A DNA stretch of 33,100 bases from UBA2773 sp964643985 (GTDB lineage: Bacteria > Patescibacteriota > Minisyncoccia > Moranbacterales > DUUL01): positions 1 to 33,100 of the forward strand of contig CAZXUS010000012.1 of NCBI GenBank assembly GCA_964643985.1. Reading direction: 5' to 3'. The position numbers and the translations under genes are program-made. The notes below the pieces were generated by a model that saw only the letters and a list, made by a program, of their open reading frames with translations, did not search any database and had not been told where the DNA came from. Positions 1 through 8,601 of the stretch are shown here, piece by piece. The number at the start of each line of letters is the position of its first letter. The stretch's first letter is position 1.

Positions 1-89
1 ACATACCCATTCACCAACACCGCCACAACCAAAACCACTGCAAATAAAATAACTGCTATAAATAAAAACTTTATCCCTGGCTTGTTTTT
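1..89 (-). other. Possible partial CDS at left edge, membrane-anchor segment
   Basis: On the minus strand the frame is open from just after a TAG (90-92) to the window edge. It reads a short Lys-containing stretch followed by about 20 hydrophobic residues (Phe, Ile, Ala, Val, Leu), which looks like an N-terminal membrane helix. No ATG, GTG or TTG precedes the hydrophobic part, so either the start is unusual or upstream is a frameshift. It lies past a terminator, so it would begin a new transcript. Function cannot be told. Confidence 0.28.
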
Positions 90-165
90 CTAAAAAAGCA
101 ATTCAAGAAAAAAATTATTTGTTTTCCATTTCAACTATAACTTCTAAAAATCTTTCGTACCAACT

Positions 166-197
166 AAAAAAATCGCCTTTGGAGGGGCGATTTTTTT
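166..197 (-). terminator. Intrinsic terminator, probably bidirectional
   Basis: An inverted repeat with core AATCGCC (171-177) and GGCGATT (186-192) is extended by an A-run on one side and a T-run on the other, around an 8-nt loop. Read on the minus strand it follows the secreted repeat protein by about 25 bases and ends in a U-run, so it should end the holA-containing transcript. Confidence 0.8.
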
Positions 198-221
198 GTA
201 TTGAAGATTATTTTAAATATT

Positions 222-1049
222 TTAGTCTTTAACTTCGATTTTATATTTTACTCCAGGCATTAAACCAGGAACAGTAATTTCACCATCGTCATTGGTCATC
301 ACTTCGCCAGCAAAAGTTTTAACCTTTTCTGGTCCTAAATAAGCCCAAAGATGAACTTTGGTCACTTCTTTTATTTCTTCTCCTTTTTCACTTAAAACAG
401 TAGCGTTTAGAATAAAAGGAAGCGCCACATCTCGATCACCAGATTTATACTTAAACTTATATTTTCCTGGTAAAACATTTATCACTTCTAAAACTTGATT
501 TTCATCAGTTCGTCCATAATAAGATGAAAACCAATTACTATCATCTATTTTAGCCTTACATTTAATTCTAGTTTTTCCATCTTTATGCCCAATGCTCGAA
601 TCATCATTATCGGAAAGTTCAAACTTGTATTTCATATCAGCACTCAAAGGAGAGACTTTTAACCAACCATCTTCATCAGTCTCGACAGTCCCCATTGGAG
701 TTTTAACTCCTGTCGCAGTTTCATAAAATAAATCAACGTTTGTCTCTTCTTTTAATCTTCTCCCATCCAAATCAAGCATTCGAGCTTTTATCGCTACCGT
801 CTGACCAAATGTTTCATCATCGTCGTTAATCCTTGCTTCATACCAACCAGGCAATACATTTTTAAGTTCCAAGACTCCATCAGAATCAGTTCGTTCCGTT
901 AAAGCTCGAAACCAATCATCGCCTTGTTCACTATAAAGTTTCACCCGAGTATCATCGGCGTGAGTCCCAGAAAGAGCTTGAGTTGCTAAAGGAAAAATCA
1001 TAAAACTTCCCACAACAAAAACGGACACTTTTAAAATTTTTTGTTTCAT
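222..1049 (-). CDS. Secreted protein with two tandem prealbumin-like (SpaA/CarboxypepD_reg type) modules
   Basis: The 275-residue product starts with a signal peptide: Lys-rich N-terminus, hydrophobic core about residues 8-22, likely cleavage after ATQA (about residue 25). The mature part is two related modules, about residues 33-150 and 158-275. Each begins with a short basic strand, then a D/N-W-F motif, a T-D-S/E-x-G/Q-x-L-E step, a V-L-P-G-W/K-Y turn, and ends in a K-Y-K-F/I-E-V/L strand. The L-P-G-x-Y and D-D-G-x-I/L repeats are typical of beta-sandwich folds in bacterial surface proteins. No sortase signal or C-terminal anchor is visible, so it is probably secreted or surface-associated. 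It lies 32 bases after holA on the same strand and is probably co-transcribed. The fold type is well supported; ligand and role are unknown. Confidence 0.7.
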   Translation of the reverse strand: MKQKILKVSVFVVGSFMIFPLATQALSGTHADDTRVKLYSEQGDDWFRALTERTDSDGVLELKNVLPGWYEARINDDDETFGQTVAIKARMLDLDGRRLKEETNVDLFYETATGVKTPMGTVETDEDGWLKVSPLSADMKYKFELSDNDDSSIGHKDGKTRIKCKAKIDDSNWFSSYYGRTDENQVLEVINVLPGKYKFKYKSGDRDVALPFILNATVLSEKGEEIKEVTKVHLWAYLGPEKVKTFAGEVMTNDDGEITVPGLMPGVKYKIEVKD

Positions 1050-1081
1050 ATTATTTTTTATTTTTTATTTGCTAGAAAATT

Positions 1082-2023
1082 TTATATTCTAATTATAAAA
1101 TCCTCCAATCCCTCTTTAATGTTTATTTTCCCAGATTTAGAATTTATGTCAAATAAAAATGCTCTTTTATATAATTCTTTAATTTTTAAAACGCTGAAAC
1201 CCCCCAATTGAGCCAAAGTTTTTTGAGCGACATAAGGATGTAAACCAGTTTTTTGAGCAATTACTCTCGAATCAAAAATTCCACTCTCCCGACAATTTGA
1301 AACAAGCGCCAAATTTCTTATTTGAAAAATCATCATCGACAAAACCCGAAAAGCATCCTCGCCTTGATTTAACAAAGAATTTAACAACTCGTTGGCTCTT
1401 TTTTTATTTTGACTCCCAATGGCGTCCACTAAATCGAATATTTTGACACTAGCCTCTCCTTCGCACATTTCTTCAACATCTTTTTCAGTAATAATATTTC
1501 CATTTTTATAATTTATCAGCTTCTCCAATTCTCGATCTAACAACCACAAATTATAGCTCAAAATCATAATTATCTTTCGCACTGCCCCCGGTTCAATTTC
1601 AATAACGCCTTTTAATTTATTGCTTATAAATTTTTCAACTTCTTGGAAAGTTGCTTTCTTAAATTCAGTTAACTCGCCTTTTCTTTTTAGATAATTCATC
1701 AATTTGTTAGCCCGAGGTTTGCCCGTCCAAGTGATTATCAATAAAAAATCTTCCGAAAAACTAAATCTATTTTTTAAAAAATCCAAAATTTGAGTTTGTT
1801 CTCCTGCACTATATTCAAAAATATCCTGCAAAATAATCATCTTTTTTTGGAAGAAAAGCCCACCGCCTTGACTTAAAGAACGCAAAAAATCTTCGACTAA
1901 GCTTTCACCACCATCGAAGATTTCCACCAGAGCTTGAGGATTTTTTTCTCTAAAATCTTTTTTTAATTCTCGCACCGACTGCTGAATTAAAAAATTTTCC
2001 TCCCCATAAAATACTCTGAACAA
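1082..2023 (-). CDS. holA: DNA polymerase III delta subunit
   Basis: This is the clamp-loader wrench subunit, which opens the beta sliding clamp during replisome assembly. The 313-residue length and the opening F-R-V-F-Y-G-E-E-N-F match the HolA family, as does the layout: a degenerate RecA-like domain without Walker motifs (about 1-140), a lid domain, and an all-helical C-terminal collar with the F-D-L-V-D-A-I-G start of domain III near residue 195. The start codon is TTG (2021-2023); no ATG lies nearby and homologs start at this point. No Shine-Dalgarno is evident. It sits 55 bases after the DUF3048 gene and 32 bases before the secreted repeat protein on the same strand. holB and dnaX also lie in this window, at 9.8 and 30.3 kb. 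Confidence 0.9.
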   Translation of the reverse strand: MFRVFYGEENFLIQQSVRELKKDFREKNPQALVEIFDGGESLVEDFLRSLSQGGGLFFQKKMIILQDIFEYSAGEQTQILDFLKNRFSFSEDFLLIITWTGKPRANKLMNYLKRKGELTEFKKATFQEVEKFISNKLKGVIEIEPGAVRKIIMILSYNLWLLDRELEKLINYKNGNIITEKDVEEMCEGEASVKIFDLVDAIGSQNKKRANELLNSLLNQGEDAFRVLSMMIFQIRNLALVSNCRESGIFDSRVIAQKTGLHPYVAQKTLAQLGGFSVLKIKELYKRAFLFDINSKSGKINIKEGLEDFIIRI

Positions 2024-2078
2024 AATTTTTATTTAATACTTATAGAAATTGTCTCCCATCACAGTTTTGTTACAAAAT

Positions 2079-3281
2079 TTAATTCACCAAATCCTCTGCA
2101 TAAGAAACACCTGGATCCCAATCTACTTTCATACCAGGATAGACAACATTTACCCAAATTTGACCTGGAACAAATTTAATATCCATTCCATTGGCATCAG
2201 TTAAAATTAACTTTGAATCTATTTTAGATTTATCTTTGTTCCAACGACCTTGAATTTTTTCACCATTCATAAAATAGAAAGCTTCTCCAGAATCAATGCT
2301 GTCATACCAAGGATCTCCTAACTCCATATTATTGTAGTGTGGATCCTCCTCTGCTGGTCCATCCTTGGCCAATAAAACCACAATATTTTTAGGAGTAATT
2401 AAATTACCATTATTTCGATCAGTTTGTTTTTCTCCACCCCAATATCGAATATATGAATTGGTCTTCTTATTATAATCGTAAGAAACTTCAATTTCAGCGC
2501 TTGGATAGCCAATCTCCAAATTACCCTTTTCAATTCGCTTTTCTTCGATTAATTCAGCTTGATGAGGATATCCTTCTAAATTACTTTCCATTCGATAACC
2601 AAAATCGTTAGCACCTTCAATTAATTTGTTAAATTTAACATAGCCACTATCTACCCCCCTACTCATTCCTTCCTTTCTAAAACAATAGGCATAGGCCGAA
2701 GTTCCGGCATCACCATTACAATTTAAATTGTCAATTATTTTGTTATTCAAATTTTCAATAAAAGATGGTAATTCAGCTCGTCCCCAATGTGTAAAAATAG
2801 CATCAAAACCTTTAGCTAAATGAACAAAGTCCGGCCTGGCACTTCGCATTGAACCAATCTCTTCTGGACTACCACAAACAAAAATTGACATTAATCGAGT
2901 TTTTCCGGTAGTTAAAACAGGCATTTCTACTACCATATCAGCGTCAAACATTCCAGCTAAAGGTCGAGCTGGAACATCAGAGGGTTGCATCACCGCAATT
3001 GGCCTTCGATTCCAATTTTCACAAGCTAATCCGGAAATCGGACTAACATCACCAATATTAATAGCTTCTTGTTTAACATTTCCAGGTTCGATTTCAATTA
3101 GATTTCCTTGGCGAGAACTTTGGTCGCCGGCTGCCCACCAGGCAATTCCGGTAATAACGATTATTACAACAAAAAAAGCCACCCATTTTTTCCAAAGAAA
3201 TTTATTTCCGTCGACTGCTTTTTCTTCAGAATCATTTTGACCAGCAAATTGCTTATTATAATCGTTTGGATCAATATTCAT
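2079..3281 (-). CDS. DUF3048 (YerB-type) membrane-anchored protein
   Basis: The 400-residue product has a charged cytoplasmic N-terminus (1-30), one membrane helix at about 33-50 (K-K-W-V-A-F-F-V-V-I-I-V), and a large extracytoplasmic domain. That domain carries the DUF3048 hallmarks: R-R-P-I-A-V-M, A-R-P-L-A-G-M-F-D-A-D-M-V-V-E-M-P, G-S-M-R-S-A-R-P-D-F-V-H-L-A, and D-A-I-F-T-H-W-G. A second conserved half, including the W-Y-D-S-I-D-S-G-E-A-F-Y-F and G-Q-I-W-V-N-V-V-Y-P-G regions, lies near the C-terminus. The family's biochemical function is not established, so only a cell-envelope location is inferred. It precedes holA on the same strand. Start is ATG at 3279-3281. Confidence 0.85.
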   Translation of the reverse strand: MNIDPNDYNKQFAGQNDSEEKAVDGNKFLWKKWVAFFVVIIVITGIAWWAAGDQSSRQGNLIEIEPGNVKQEAINIGDVSPISGLACENWNRRPIAVMQPSDVPARPLAGMFDADMVVEMPVLTTGKTRLMSIFVCGSPEEIGSMRSARPDFVHLAKGFDAIFTHWGRAELPSFIENLNNKIIDNLNCNGDAGTSAYAYCFRKEGMSRGVDSGYVKFNKLIEGANDFGYRMESNLEGYPHQAELIEEKRIEKGNLEIGYPSAEIEVSYDYNKKTNSYIRYWGGEKQTDRNNGNLITPKNIVVLLAKDGPAEEDPHYNNMELGDPWYDSIDSGEAFYFMNGEKIQGRWNKDKSKIDSKLILTDANGMDIKFVPGQIWVNVVYPGMKVDWDPGVSYAEDLVN

Positions 3282-3370
3282 ATTTGTTTTTAAAAATTAT
3301 TTATTATTAAATATTCAAAACTTAGAACTAAATGTTCAAATCCTCAATATTGAATACTAACTACTCAATA

Positions 3371-4228
3371 TTATCTCTGACATTCTGGACACCAAAAAGT
3401 ACCCCTCTGCCCGATTTTAATTCTTTCTATTGCGCCATCACATTCAACGCACCTCTGACCCTTCTTATTATACACTTTTAAGATTTTTTGAAAACCCCCC
3501 GGCGCTCCACTTGAATCTCGATAATCGCTATCAGTTGTTCCTCGAAGTTCAATAGCTTTTTTAAGAATTCTAACAATTACTTGATACAATTTTTCAGCTT
3601 CTTTTTTATTTAAATTCCCTGCCGTTCTCAATGGACTAATTCGAGCTTCAAACAAAGCTTCTGAAGCATAAATGTTTCCTATTCCAACAATTAAAGCCTG
3701 ATCCATAATTAATATTTTTATATTTTTCCTTTTTTTATTACGAGTTAATTTCCAAAAATATTCAGCATTAAATTCCTTGCTCAAAGGTTCAATTCCCAAT
3801 TTATTCAAACTTTCATTAACCTCAAGTTTATTTTTTTCTATCAATTCAATTTTTCCAAATTTTCTTAAATCTGAGAATTCTAAACTGGCTTTTGCTCCAT
3901 CTTTTTTTAAATACCAAATATGTCGAATATATTGATTGACTCGCTCTGAAAAATATTTATTTTTTTTATAATCCTGATCTTTAAACAACAAATGTCCCGT
4001 CATTTTCAAATGCACCAACATCACCCATTTATTTTCCAGAAAAATCAAAATATTTTTCCCTCTTCTTTGAACTTTCTTAATTTTCAACCCAATAATTTCT
4101 TTTCTAAATTCTTCCAAGGACATCTTAATAGACTTTTCCCAATCAGTCCAAAAATCAATAATTTTATAATTAATAATTTTTTCTTGCAAATCTCGCACTA
4201 CAGTTTCTACCTCTGGTAATTCTGGCAT
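3371..4228 (-). CDS. mutM: Formamidopyrimidine-DNA glycosylase (Fpg/MutM)
   Basis: Base-excision repair glycosylase and AP lyase acting on 8-oxoguanine and formamidopyrimidines. The N-terminus M-P-E-L-P-E-V-E-T has the catalytic Pro2 and Glu3. The helix-two-turn-helix contains D-Q-A-L-I-V-G-I-G-N-I-Y-A-S-E-A-L-F (about residues 175-192). The C-terminal zinc finger is complete: Cys260-x2-Cys263 and Cys280-x2-Cys283, with the conserved Q-R-G-T-F-W before the last pair. Length 285 residues is normal. The start is ATG directly at the catalytic Met-Pro. It lies 16 bases after the permease gene and 89 bases before the DUF3048 gene, probably in one transcript. Confidence 0.96.
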   Translation of the reverse strand: MPELPEVETVVRDLQEKIINYKIIDFWTDWEKSIKMSLEEFRKEIIGLKIKKVQRRGKNILIFLENKWVMLVHLKMTGHLLFKDQDYKKNKYFSERVNQYIRHIWYLKKDGAKASLEFSDLRKFGKIELIEKNKLEVNESLNKLGIEPLSKEFNAEYFWKLTRNKKRKNIKILIMDQALIVGIGNIYASEALFEARISPLRTAGNLNKKEAEKLYQVIVRILKKAIELRGTTDSDYRDSSGAPGGFQKILKVYNKKGQRCVECDGAIERIKIGQRGTFWCPECQR

Positions 4229-4244
4229 GCTTTTATTTTAATTA

Positions 4245-5387
4245 TTATTTAAAATAATTCCAAATTTCCAAAATTGTCCCTAGAACAAAAGCCAAGGACA
4301 AAAATATCGCCATTCTTTTCCTTAGATTACCTTTAAAAATTGTTCTTCGTTTGCTATTCTTTGCTTCTTTAACTCTGTAATAAACTGCAATCAAAATTAT
4401 ACCATATAATCCACCCGTAATCGCTCCAGTCAAACCAATTACTCCAGTCAGATTCCTTATTCCTATTAAATACAAAAGAAACGGCACCCCAGCCGCTAAT
4501 AACCAAGCCAAATTTTTATCAATTCCCTGATCCCACCAATAAACCTCCCTCAGTGATTGAGAAATAATAATATAAGAAGTGACAATAGCCAATAATCCAA
4601 AAATCAAAGCCGGCACCATCATTGAATTATCTAATTGAGTGCTTAAACCAAGCATAACATCAGAACTCGTTTCTACGCCCGTGACGCCAATCACCAAAAA
4701 AGCAAAAAAGGCGATCAAGACAACTGGTAAAATAGTTCCCCAAATAATGGCGCTTCTAATTTTACGTTTTTCTTTTTCCAAAAGTCGACAAATCTCCGGA
4801 ATCGCAGATTGCCCTCCAATTGCAAAAAAAACAACTCCATAAGGCAATAATAAATTTTTTAAATTTATCAATTCATAATTATCAACATTCCAAAATCCCA
4901 AACTCCGCCAACTCAAACCGGCAATCGCCAAGACCAACAAAACAGTCAAGAAAGCCTCTGCCCGAGCAATCATTTTTAAACCAAAGAGCACAATTGCGGT
5001 TTCAATTATAAATAAAATTATTGTATAGAAAAATTCTGTTCCACCCCAACGAGGACTTAAAAGCTGATGTAAAAAAAGGCCCCCTAAAATGATATAGGCC
5101 AATAAAGTTCCATTTTTCCCTAAAAGCGCGATAAAAAAAGCGATCTTTTTAAAAAATCCATTAAAATAATATCCAACATATCCAACCATTCGATGCTTTT
5201 CGGAATTTGCCAAAACAATTTCAGCATAAAATAAATGAAGCGTCAATTGAATGCTCAATAAAATTGGAAAATATATTAGAATTGATAAAATTCCCGCTTT
5301 TTGAATAACATAAGGCACTGCAAAAATTCCCGCGCCTAAAACCGTTCCGACTAAAATCGCTACTGCCTTAAAATAATTCCGACTCAT
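4245..5387 (-). CDS. Amino-acid permease (aromatic amino acid/HAAAP-like family)
   Basis: An inner-membrane transporter of 380 residues with about 10-11 hydrophobic segments. The first helix carries G-T-V-L-G-A-G-I-F-A-V-P-Y (about residues 14-26), the unwound substrate and ion-binding segment typical of APC-superfamily amino-acid carriers and closest to the tyrosine/tryptophan permease type. A second signature, A-I-G-G-Q-S-A-I-P-E, lies around residues 189-198. The substrate cannot be assigned from sequence, although an aromatic or branched amino acid is plausible. The start ATG fits the family N-terminus. It lies downstream of polA beyond a repeat-filled 115-base gap, and 16 bases before mutM. 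Confidence 0.82.
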   Translation of the reverse strand: MSRNYFKAVAILVGTVLGAGIFAVPYVIQKAGILSILIYFPILLSIQLTLHLFYAEIVLANSEKHRMVGYVGYYFNGFFKKIAFFIALLGKNGTLLAYIILGGLFLHQLLSPRWGGTEFFYTIILFIIETAIVLFGLKMIARAEAFLTVLLVLAIAGLSWRSLGFWNVDNYELINLKNLLLPYGVVFFAIGGQSAIPEICRLLEKEKRKIRSAIIWGTILPVVLIAFFAFLVIGVTGVETSSDVMLGLSTQLDNSMMVPALIFGLLAIVTSYIIISQSLREVYWWDQGIDKNLAWLLAAGVPFLLYLIGIRNLTGVIGLTGAITGGLYGIILIAVYYRVKEAKNSKRRTIFKGNLRKRMAIFLSLAFVLGTILEIWNYFK

Positions 5388-5401
5388 TTATATTAGTTAA
5401 A

Positions 5402-5500
5402 AGTTTGTAAGGTTTGTAAAGTTAAAAAGTTTGAAAGCTAGTCAAATTTATAAAGTCACAAACTTTACGAACTTTATGAACTTTATCAACTTTATAAACT
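5402..5500. repeat. Inverted arrays of a 9-bp minisatellite between permease and polA
   Basis: The right part (5459-5500) holds 4.4 tandem copies of a 9-bp unit NNAACTTTA, with the first two bases changing (CA, CG, TG, TC, TA). The left part (about 5402-5437) holds diverged copies of the reverse complement (GTTTGTAAG, GTTTGTAAA and so on). The arrays face each other and could pair into a long imperfect AU-rich hairpin just after the polA stop codon. A related AAGTTTACAAACTT palindrome occurs at about 14141-14154 beside gatB. Confidence 0.7.
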
Positions 5501-5502
5501 CA

Positions 5503-8205
5503 TTATAATTCCGCCCAATTGTTTCCGACTGAAGTGGCAACTTTTAAAGGCACCTTCAATTGATAAGCTTCCTCCATTGCTTTTTCAACTTCAACCAAAA
5601 ATTTATCTACTAATTTTTCATCCACTTCAAATATTAATTCATCATGAATTTGAAGAATCATTTTAACTTGCTTTGACTGATAATTAATCAAAACATTTTC
5701 TTTCACATCAATCATAGACTTCTTCATAATGTCAGCCGCCAATCCTTGAATGGGCAAATTAATCGCAATTCGCTCCGCCGCATTTTTTACTTGGAAATTA
5801 CTAGAATTTATTCCCCCGACATATCTTCGCCGACCCATTTCAGTTTCGACATAACCATTTTCAGCAGCAAATTTTTTAGTTTCTTCTAAATATTTTTTTA
5901 GAACATTAAAGTTTTTCATATACTGCTCTATAAAAAATTCGGCTCGCTCTCGAGAAACTCCACTGTCTTGCATAAAACCATAAGTTCCCATTCCATACAA
6001 AACTCCAAAGTTCAAAGACTTAGCTTCTTTCCGTTGCTCTTTAGTCACTTCACTCAACTCAATTTCGTTTACCCAGCTCGCGGTCGTTTGATGAATATCT
6101 CGATCATTTTGAAAAACTTCAATCATTTTTGGATCTCCAGAAACATGAGCAGCTACACGTAAATCAATTTGAGAATAATCCACTGCTACTAATTTTTTAC
6201 CCTTTTCAACTGTAAAAGCTGTTCGAATCATTTTAGCCAATTCACCTTTGCGAGGAATATTTTGTAAATTAGGTTCAGAGGAAGATAACCTTCCAGTGGC
6301 CGTGACAGTTTGGTTAAAAGTAGTATGAATTCGATTATCGCCAGTAATCAATTTCGGCAAAGCATCCGCATAAGTGGTTTTTAATTTAAAAATTTCTCGA
6401 TATCTTTCAACTTTGGTAATTACTGGATGTTGATCTTCAATTTTTTTTAACTGATCAGCGTTAGTAGAAAATCCAGTTTTACCTTTTTTAATTCCGACTG
6501 TGGAAATTTTTAATTTTTCAAATAAAACTCCCGCTAATTGACTTGGGGAACTGATATTGAATTCTTGCCCAGACAATTCAAAAATTTCTTTCTCGAGCTG
6601 TCGAATTTCTTCATCAGTTATTTTTGAAACTACTTGAAAAATTTTCTTATCCGCTCCCATTCCCCAAAATTCCATTTGAGCTAAAATTTTCATCAAAGGA
6701 TTTTCCAGGTTATTCAAAAGTGTTTTTAAATTTCCAAATTTGCTATCAGTTTTTTTCTTGATTTGTTCCTGACTAATTAAATCGATTTTTTCTTGATATT
6801 CTTTTTGCAATTTATGAATCCAAATCGCTTGTTCTAGCAACTCTTTTTCTTCTGCTTCAGAATTATCAATCAATAAACTAGCTTGACCCTTTTTAGTAGT
6901 TTTATATTTCAATTCCTCTCCAAATTCTTCAAAAATTAGCTTTTCTAATTTATTTCCAGAGCCAGCACTTATCAAATAACTCGCAAGCTGAACGTCAAAA
7001 AAATTATTTAGAAAATCTTTATTTTTAGCTTTATCAATAAAATAATTCAAGCTATTTTTAATGTTATAGCCAATTTTTAAAATTTCAGGATTTTCCAAAA
7101 ATTCTCCGATTTTTTTACTCCAAGCTCCTTCCAGAAAATAGCTTTCAAATTTTTCTCCCTTTTTCAGGGCTATTCCAATTCTATCAATTTTCTTGCTACC
7201 CTCTTTATTCTTAAAAGCCAAGGCCACTTTCTTAACTTTTAAAATTGCCTTAGTCAAATTAGTCCATTCAACTTCATTTTGAATATTCTTATAATTTTTT
7301 ATTTCAAATGATTTTTGGGTTTTAAAACTGTTTTCACCAAAAAATCTCTTCAGCAAAGATTTAAATTCCAAACTAACCAAAAACTGACGGAATTTTTCAT
7401 TTTTAAAATCTTTTTTCAAACAATCCTCCAAATTAAAATCAATTTCAATATCCTGTTTTATTTCTGCCAAATATTGACTTAAAAAAGCTTTTTCTTTATC
7501 GACTTCTAATTTCTTTTTGACCGCCTTGGAAGAAACTTGACCTAAATTAACATAAAGATTTTCTAAAGTTTTAAATTCCAAAATTAAATCTGTCGCTGTT
7601 TTGTCTCCCACCCCAGCCACTCCAGGAATATTATCCGATGGATCGCCTCTAAGCGCCTTATAATCTACAACTTGACTCGGATCAATTTTAAATTTTTCTA
7701 TAACTTTTTCTTTATCAAAAATCACCGCGTCGTTGATTCCTCGTCCTAAAGTGAAAATTTTAGTATTCTTATTAACTAATTGCAAAGTATCTTTGTCTCC
7801 CGTAACAATATATTTTTCAATTTCTTCATTGCCATTCAAAATTCGAGAAATCGTTCCGATTACATCATCAGCTTCAAATCCTTCTTCCTGATAAATCGGA
7901 ATTCCACACGATTCCAAAAATTGTCGAACTAATGGAATTTGAGCATATAAATCATCAGGCGCTTTTTTTCGATTAGCTTTATAAAGTTTGTATTTTTTAT
8001 GACGAAAAGTTTTTTTAGGTAAATCAAAAGTAGCCACAATATAATCTGGCTTAACCTGATCCATCGCATTTTGCAAAGTAGTAATATAACCATAAACTGC
8101 ATTAACCAAAACTCCCTGCTTCGTCATAAAAGGCGGAAGAGCATGATAGGCCCTATGCACCAAAGCATTAGAATCAATTATTAAGATTTTTTTAATTTCA
8201 GACAT
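5503..8205 (-). CDS. polA: DNA polymerase I
   Basis: A 900-residue family A polymerase used for gap filling and Okazaki-fragment processing. The N-terminal 5'-3' nuclease domain (1-290) has acidic motifs G-F-E-A-D-D-V-I-G, T-G-D-K-D-T-L-Q and R-G-D-P-S-D-N-I-P-G-V. The central 3'-5' exonuclease-like domain (about 300-500) lacks the metal-binding D-x-E (the region near 326-338 reads V-A-L-A-F-K-N-K), so proofreading is probably lost. The polymerase domain has motif A Asp676-Y-S-Q-I-D-L-R683, motif B Arg725/Lys729/Phe733/Tyr737, and motif C His854-Asp855-Glu856. In motif A the usual Glu of Q-I-E-L-R (E. coli Glu710, the sugar steric gate) is Asp681. Start ATG at 8203-8205. It is preceded by a hairpin-rich gap with no clear promoter. 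Confidence 0.96.
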   Translation of the reverse strand: MSEIKKILIIDSNALVHRAYHALPPFMTKQGVLVNAVYGYITTLQNAMDQVKPDYIVATFDLPKKTFRHKKYKLYKANRKKAPDDLYAQIPLVRQFLESCGIPIYQEEGFEADDVIGTISRILNGNEEIEKYIVTGDKDTLQLVNKNTKIFTLGRGINDAVIFDKEKVIEKFKIDPSQVVDYKALRGDPSDNIPGVAGVGDKTATDLILEFKTLENLYVNLGQVSSKAVKKKLEVDKEKAFLSQYLAEIKQDIEIDFNLEDCLKKDFKNEKFRQFLVSLEFKSLLKRFFGENSFKTQKSFEIKNYKNIQNEVEWTNLTKAILKVKKVALAFKNKEGSKKIDRIGIALKKGEKFESYFLEGAWSKKIGEFLENPEILKIGYNIKNSLNYFIDKAKNKDFLNNFFDVQLASYLISAGSGNKLEKLIFEEFGEELKYKTTKKGQASLLIDNSEAEEKELLEQAIWIHKLQKEYQEKIDLISQEQIKKKTDSKFGNLKTLLNNLENPLMKILAQMEFWGMGADKKIFQVVSKITDEEIRQLEKEIFELSGQEFNISSPSQLAGVLFEKLKISTVGIKKGKTGFSTNADQLKKIEDQHPVITKVERYREIFKLKTTYADALPKLITGDNRIHTTFNQTVTATGRLSSSEPNLQNIPRKGELAKMIRTAFTVEKGKKLVAVDYSQIDLRVAAHVSGDPKMIEVFQNDRDIHQTTASWVNEIELSEVTKEQRKEAKSLNFGVLYGMGTYGFMQDSGVSRERAEFFIEQYMKNFNVLKKYLEETKKFAAENGYVETEMGRRRYVGGINSSNFQVKNAAERIAINLPIQGLAADIMKKSMIDVKENVLINYQSKQVKMILQIHDELIFEVDEKLVDKFLVEVEKAMEEAYQLKVPLKVATSVGNNWAEL

Positions 8206-8315
8206 AGATCTATCTAGTTTTTAGCATTAACAACATTCTACTACAATAAAAGCATTTTTAGAAGATGAGAAATCTTAAAAAAATTTAGACATCAAACCAT
8301 TCTAAATTTTAAAGG

Positions 8316-8588
8316 CTTATCTGTTTGGGTGCAATTCGAGGCGGATTTGAGCACCGAACGAGATGTATTCAAAAGGTACATTGAGAGAGTGGCGGAAAAA
8401 GGAATTAATCTTAAATACAATTTCGTAACGAAATTTAAAATTTTTAATAATAAATTTTTCAAACAATTTTTGCAAAACTAATGGATTAGTTTAAGAAAAT
8501 TTTTGGTAAATTTAATTAAAAATTTTAAATTGCAGTAGGAAGAATATTTAAGATTAGTTCCAAACAAAGAAGTGCACCAAACAAATAA
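8316..8588. repeat. Long imperfect inverted repeat filling the gap upstream of polA
   Basis: The outer arms 8316-8333 and 8572-8588 are near-perfect reverse complements (CTTATCTGTTTGGGTGCA against CTTATTTGTTTGGTGCA). Inner arms 8401-8417 and 8546-8562 pair again around TTAATCTTAAATA, and pairing continues through AT-rich arms to a centre near 8483 (ACTAATGGATTAGT). A 67-base GC-richer segment (8334-8400) is present only on the left side and contains a small ATGTA/TACAT hairpin. This occupies most of the 396-base gap 8206-8601; no gene is supported there. A folded RNA or a miniature mobile element are both possible. Confidence 0.6.
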
Positions 8589-8601
8589 GTCCGCAAAATA
8601 A

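Noticed and set aside
5503..8205. UGA reassigned to Gly (code 25) in this organism
   Set aside because: 900 codons of polA and 736 of topA carry no TGA, and Trp is TGG throughout, so TGA is not a regular sense codon.
8269..8448. Open plus-strand frame through the polA-upstream hairpin reading a protein-like stretch
   Set aside because: No start codon, and the frame is explained by the inverted-repeat sequence.
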